Origin: Pseudomonadota bacterium
GTDB lineage: Bacteria > Pseudomonadota > Alphaproteobacteria > Sphingomonadales > Sphingomonadaceae
Direction: 5' to 3'
Length of the DNA stretch: 8,631 nucleotides
NCBI GenBank assembly: GCA_023427285.1
Contig: JAEZBH010000136.1
Span: 1 to 8,631 of the forward strand
Position numbers and translations under genes: made by a program. Numbering within the stretch: position 1 is the stretch's first letter; every line of letters begins with the position of its first letter. The notes under the pieces were generated by a model. It worked only from the letters and a program-made list of their open reading frames with translations, had not been told where the DNA came from and ran no database searches. Of this stretch, positions 6,411-8,631 are shown in pieces.

Positions 6411-7193
6411 ATGGCACGCTTGCAAGGCAAGGTCGCCGTCATCACCGGCGGCGCCCGCGGAATGGGCGCGGAAACCGCCAAGCTGTTTGCCGCAGAAGGC
6501 GCATCGGTCGTCATTACCGACATTCTGACGCAAGAAGGCGAGGCGCTTGCCGCTCAAATTGGCGACAAGGCTCTGTTCGTGCGCCATGACGTGCGCAATG
6601 AAGATGAGTGGCAGGCGGTTGCTGCGCAAGCGCAGGCCCGCTTTGGTCGCATTGATGTTCTGGTGAACAACGCCGCCATTGTTCATTTCAGCGCCATCGA
6701 GACGCTGGTGAAGGAAGACATCGAGCGCGTGCTCGGCATCAACGTCGTCGGCACCCTGCTTGGCATCAAAACCATCGGCCCCGTCCTGAAACAGCAGGGC
6801 AAGGGCGTTATCATCAACATCTCGTCCATCGACGGTCTGCGCGGCTGCAACGGCCTGTCCGCCTACACGGCCTCCAAGTGGGCGGTGCGCGGTCTCACCA
6901 AGTCGGCGGCGCTGGAATATGGCCCGCACGGTGTGCGCGTCAATTCCATCCATCCGGGCGGCGTGGATACGGTCATGGGCAACCCGCTCGGCCGCTCGGC
7001 CGAGGAAATGAGCAATGACTTCACCAGCGTGCCGCTTCAGCGCATCGGCAAGCCGGAGGAAATCGCCAAAGCCAGCCTTTTCCTTGCAAGCGATGAAGCT
7101 TCCTATGTGGCGGGCGCGGAGCTGTCGGTCGATGGCGGTTGGTGTGCCGGCTATTATCAGCCGGCTCTGCCCGGAGCGCCGGGTCAGGGCTGA
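6411..7193 (+). CDS. Short-chain dehydrogenase/reductase, 3-alpha/20-beta-hydroxysteroid dehydrogenase-like
   Basis: The 260-residue protein is a classical SDR, a cytosolic tetrameric NAD(P)-dependent alcohol/ketone oxidoreductase. The Rossmann glycine motif TGGARGMG is at 12-19, Asp37 closes the second strand (VITD) and favours NAD(H), the NNAA motif is at 86-89, and the catalytic set is Asn111, Ser139, Tyr152 and Lys156 (YTASK). The HPGG turn and a C-terminal SVDGGW follow. Overall wording (ITGGARGMGAE, SKWAVRGLTK, RVNSIHPGG, YVAGAELSVDGGW) is close to actinobacterial 3-alpha/20-beta-hydroxysteroid dehydrogenase as I recall it, so a cyclic or steroid-like alcohol is plausible but unproven. 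GGGGGAGG lies 5 bases before the ATG. It follows the regulator pair after 106 bases and is closed by a strong terminator. Confidence 0.94.
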   Translation: MARLQGKVAVITGGARGMGAETAKLFAAEGASVVITDILTQEGEALAAQIGDKALFVRHDVRNEDEWQAVAAQAQARFGRIDVLVNNAAIVHFSAIETLVKEDIERVLGINVVGTLLGIKTIGPVLKQQGKGVIINISSIDGLRGCNGLSAYTASKWAVRGLTKSAALEYGPHGVRVNSIHPGGVDTVMGNPLGRSAEEMSNDFTSVPLQRIGKPEEIAKASLFLASDEASYVAGAELSVDGGWCAGYYQPALPGAPGQG

Positions 7194-7219
7194 GCCCGGC
7201 CTCCTTTGAGGAAAATCGG

Positions 7220-7259
7220 AAAGAGCCTGCGCTTCTTGTTGGAAACGCGGGCTCTTTTT
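7220..7259 (+). terminator. Rho-independent terminator after the short-chain dehydrogenase
   Basis: AAAGAGCCTGCG (7220-7231) pairs with CGCGGGCTCTTT (7246-7257) as a 12-bp stem with one U-G pair, a 14-base loop and a TTTTT run at 7255-7259. It begins 26 bases after the stop codon. It separates the dehydrogenase unit from the SurE-like gene. Confidence 0.88.
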
Positions 7260-7325
7260 GTATCGTCCTGCCCTGATGGGCGCACGTCTGGGCCGAAGCG
7301 CATCGCTAGTAAGCGGGGGGCTGGA

Positions 7326-7354
7326 TTGACACTCCCTCTGGCGGGCAATACCCG
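7326..7354 (+). promoter_or_regulatory. Weak promoter candidate for the SurE-like gene
   Basis: A perfect TTGACA at 7326-7331 is followed after 17 bases by TACCCG, a poor -10. With a strong terminator just upstream the SurE-like gene needs its own promoter somewhere in 7260-7390, and this is the best match seen. Confidence 0.35.
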
Positions 7355-7365
7355 AGACAGAAACC

Positions 7366-7379
7366 GCAGCAAATGCTGC
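7366..7379. promoter_or_regulatory. Perfect inverted repeat GCAGCA-AA-TGCTGC in the SurE-like leader
   Basis: Two 6-base arms around AA lie 24 bases before the SurE-like start codon, downstream of the candidate promoter. It could be an operator or a small mRNA hairpin just before the ribosome binding site. No function can be assigned. Confidence 0.3.
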
Positions 7380-7389
7380 CTAGATCCAA

Positions 7390-7397
7390 GGGGGAGG
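7390..7397 (+). promoter_or_regulatory. Ribosome binding site deciding the SurE-like start
   Basis: GGGGGAGG ends 6 bases before the ATG at 7404. The frame is open back to 7206, but that upstream stretch runs through the terminator and would destroy the signal peptide, so 7404 is the start. Confidence 0.8.
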
Positions 7398-7403
7398 AAT
7401 TTC

Positions 7404-8276
7404 ATGCGCAATTTCAATGGGGTGGTCCGCACTGTCGCGGCGGGTCTCGTTCTGGCTGTGGCGACCGGGCAGGGCGGGGTTGCTGCCCGGCCGGAGGCGC
7501 AGCCGCCCATGCGCGTTCTCATCACGAACGACGACGGCATCGATGCGGATGGCCTGAAGGCGTTGGTCGAAGCGTTCAAGCCGATTGCCACCGTGGTTGT
7601 CTCCGCGCCCGCACAGAATCGCTCTGGCGCTGGTCAGTCGATTTCCTTCATGGCCGGAAAGCTGCGAGTCGATGAGCGCGAGTCTAGCGATGGCGTGAAG
7701 CGATACGCCGTTCACGGCACCCCGGCGGATGCGGCTATCTTTGGTGTGCTCGGTGCTGGAGCGGACAAGCCGTTTGATCTTGTCGTCTCCGGCATCAACA
7801 AGGGGGAGAACGTGGGAGAGGCCGTGTTCCTTTCCGGCACGGTTGGTGCGGCGCGTCAGGCCGCGCATCTGGGCGTGCCCGCCATTGCGGTCTCCCGCTT
7901 CTACCGGCCGGGCGTCGAGATGGATTATACGCTGGCCGCCCGCTATACCGCGCGCCTGGCAACGGAGTTGCATCGCCGCGGTCACACTCAGCCCTATGTC
8001 CTCTCCGTCAACGTGCCTGCCGAGCCTAAGGGGGTGAAGCTGGTGCCGGTGGGGGGCAAGGTTTTCTCGATCAAGGGGTTCCAGCCGGGTGCGGCTGTCG
8101 CGGAGGGCGGCACCGACTACAAGCCGTTGCTCGATCTGCCGCCAGCCAACACGGCCGGCACGGATGCGGGTGAGCTTGAGAAGGGGTACATTACCGTCTC
8201 CCTTGTCGACATGGAGGGCGTGGCCCCTCGTCCGATCGAGCAGATCATTTCGGCTGACAGCGTCGCGCTCCGCTGA
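7404..8276 (+). CDS. SurE-family 5'/3'-nucleotidase-type phosphatase with signal peptide (exported)
   Basis: SurE proteins are metal-dependent phosphatases acting on nucleoside monophosphates and polyphosphate. The metal site is complete: Asp43 and Asp44 in the LITNDDGID motif, Ser74 in QNRSGAG, and Asn132 in SGINKGENVG. The other family blocks, HGTPADAA at 104-111 and SGTVGAARQAAHLGVPAIAVS at 144-164, are also present. The oddity is the N-terminus: MRNFNGVVR, a hydrophobic stretch at about 10-21, and a small-residue region ending GVAA near 28, which together read as a Sec signal peptide. The mature part would begin close to where cytosolic SurE (about 250 residues) normally begins. The protein is therefore probably periplasmic. 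The usual neighbours of surE (pcm, nlpD) are absent, so this may be a paralogue with another substrate. Family is firm; export and substrate are inferred. Confidence 0.9.
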   Translation: MRNFNGVVRTVAAGLVLAVATGQGGVAARPEAQPPMRVLITNDDGIDADGLKALVEAFKPIATVVVSAPAQNRSGAGQSISFMAGKLRVDERESSDGVKRYAVHGTPADAAIFGVLGAGADKPFDLVVSGINKGENVGEAVFLSGTVGAARQAAHLGVPAIAVSRFYRPGVEMDYTLAARYTARLATELHRRGHTQPYVLSVNVPAEPKGVKLVPVGGKVFSIKGFQPGAAVAEGGTDYKPLLDLPPANTAGTDAGELEKGYITVSLVDMEGVAPRPIEQIISADSVALR

Positions 8277-8307
8277 CGTGTCGTTATCAAAACAGGTGAA
8301 AATCAGG

Positions 8308-8347
8308 GGCAAGAGGGCGGGGCGCTTCAGCGGTTTTCCCTCTTGCC
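8308..8347 (+). terminator. Hairpin downstream of the SurE-like gene, possible terminator
   Basis: GGCAAGAGGG (8308-8317) and CCCTCTTGCC (8338-8347) form a perfect 10-bp stem with a 20-base loop, 31 bases after the stop codon. No U-run follows on the plus strand; TTTT occurs a few bases beyond the stem on the minus strand. It may be a factor-assisted terminator or an mRNA-stabilising hairpin. Confidence 0.4.
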
Positions 8348-8455
8348 GAGGCTGTGCCCTGTGAACGTATTAGCTCCATTACTGGGCAAGAATTCAGTGG
8401 GGCAGCGTGCTTGCCGTATCGCCCAGATCTAGCTCGGCGCTGGAAACTGTTGGCA

Positions 8456-8485
8456 TTGACAAAATATCTATTAATACAGTATGTT
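8456..8485 (+). promoter_or_regulatory. Sigma70-like promoter candidate
   Basis: A perfect TTGACA at 8456-8461 is followed after 18 bases by TATGTT at 8480-8485, within an AT-rich tract that includes the palindrome TATTAATA at 8469-8476 in the spacer. It would drive a plus-strand gene beyond the window, with a leader of at least 140 bases. Confidence 0.45.
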
Positions 8486-8603
8486 ACGTTAATTTCCTCA
8501 GAAAAATAGCCTTCCAGAGAATCTTGGGGCGTTTGCGTCCAATTTCTGAGATTGAACCTTGAAATAATATGCTATCCTTTTGTTATTAATGTATTTTGAA
8601 ATA

Positions 8604-8620
8604 TATGCATAAAATGCATA
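8604..8620. promoter_or_regulatory. Perfect inverted repeat TATGCAT-AAA-ATGCATA, operator candidate
   Basis: Seven-base arms around AAA form a perfect 17-base dyad in the AT-rich region at the window end. The size suits a dimeric repressor or activator. The bound protein and the controlled gene are not visible here. Confidence 0.4.
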
Positions 8621-8631
8621 GCGGCGTGGGG

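Larger units (their letters stand above)
8348..8631. other. Non-coding region, becoming AT-rich toward the window end
   Basis: No reading frame of useful length was found on either strand. From about 8455 the composition turns sharply AT-rich compared with the rest of the window. This looks like the upstream region of a plus-strand gene just outside the window. It holds a promoter-like sequence at 8456-8485 and an inverted repeat at 8604-8620. An ATG at 8614 stays open to the end but has no ribosome binding site. Confidence 0.6.

Noticed and set aside
4545..7193. Idea that the SnoaL-like gene and SDR are linA and linX/linC of lindane degradation
   Set aside because: Similarity to LinA is limited to the fold and a few residues. 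The SDR looks more like hydroxysteroid dehydrogenases, and no IS6100-type element or other lin gene is present.
7380..8312. Open frame of about 310 codons on the minus strand
   Set aside because: It is the antisense shadow of the SurE-like gene, whose motifs and ribosome binding site are clear.

Overview
The window looks like a chromosomal or large-replicon segment from an alphaproteobacterium, most likely of the sphingomonad type (Sphingobium, Novosphingobium or Sphingomonas). This is an inference from high G+C, GGGGAG-type ribosome binding sites, a TonB-dependent receptor paired with its own TonB, and catabolic genes of families common in that group. The window carries eight protein genes, no RNA genes, no CRISPR and no recognisable insertion sequence.

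Layout. (1) Positions 1-2132, plus strand: the C-terminal part of a TonB-dependent outer-membrane receptor (5' end outside the window), overlapping by one base a gene for a TonB energy transducer. (2) Positions 2196-5033, minus strand: a membrane-anchored PQQ-dependent dehydrogenase of the glucose/quinate family, preceded by a SnoaL/NTF2-like protein gene. A good intrinsic terminator separates the two minus-strand genes, and a hairpin sits between the convergent tonB and dehydrogenase genes. (3) Positions 5034-5315: a divergent control region with an AT-rich core and several inverted repeats. (4) Positions 5316-6304, plus strand: two overlapping, non-identical Lrp/AsnC-family regulators. (5) Positions 6411-7193, plus strand: a classical short-chain dehydrogenase resembling 3-alpha/20-beta-hydroxysteroid dehydrogenases, closed by a strong terminator. 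(6) Positions 7404-8276, plus strand: a SurE-type phosphatase that, unusually, carries a signal peptide. (7) Positions 8277-8631: non-coding, ending in an AT-rich tract with a promoter-like sequence and a perfect 17-base inverted repeat, probably the control region of the next gene.

How the parts may work together (inference). The receptor and TonB would bring a ligand across the outer membrane. The PQQ enzyme would oxidise an alcohol or polyol on the periplasmic side and pass electrons to quinone. The short-chain dehydrogenase and the SnoaL-like protein would act on an intermediate in the cytoplasm. The Lrp/AsnC pair beside the divergent promoter region is the obvious candidate regulator. 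The substrate cannot be read from the sequence. Met/His clusters in the receptor allow the alternative that it takes up copper or another metal and is unrelated to the dehydrogenases. The exported SurE protein has its own terminator-bounded unit and may be independent.
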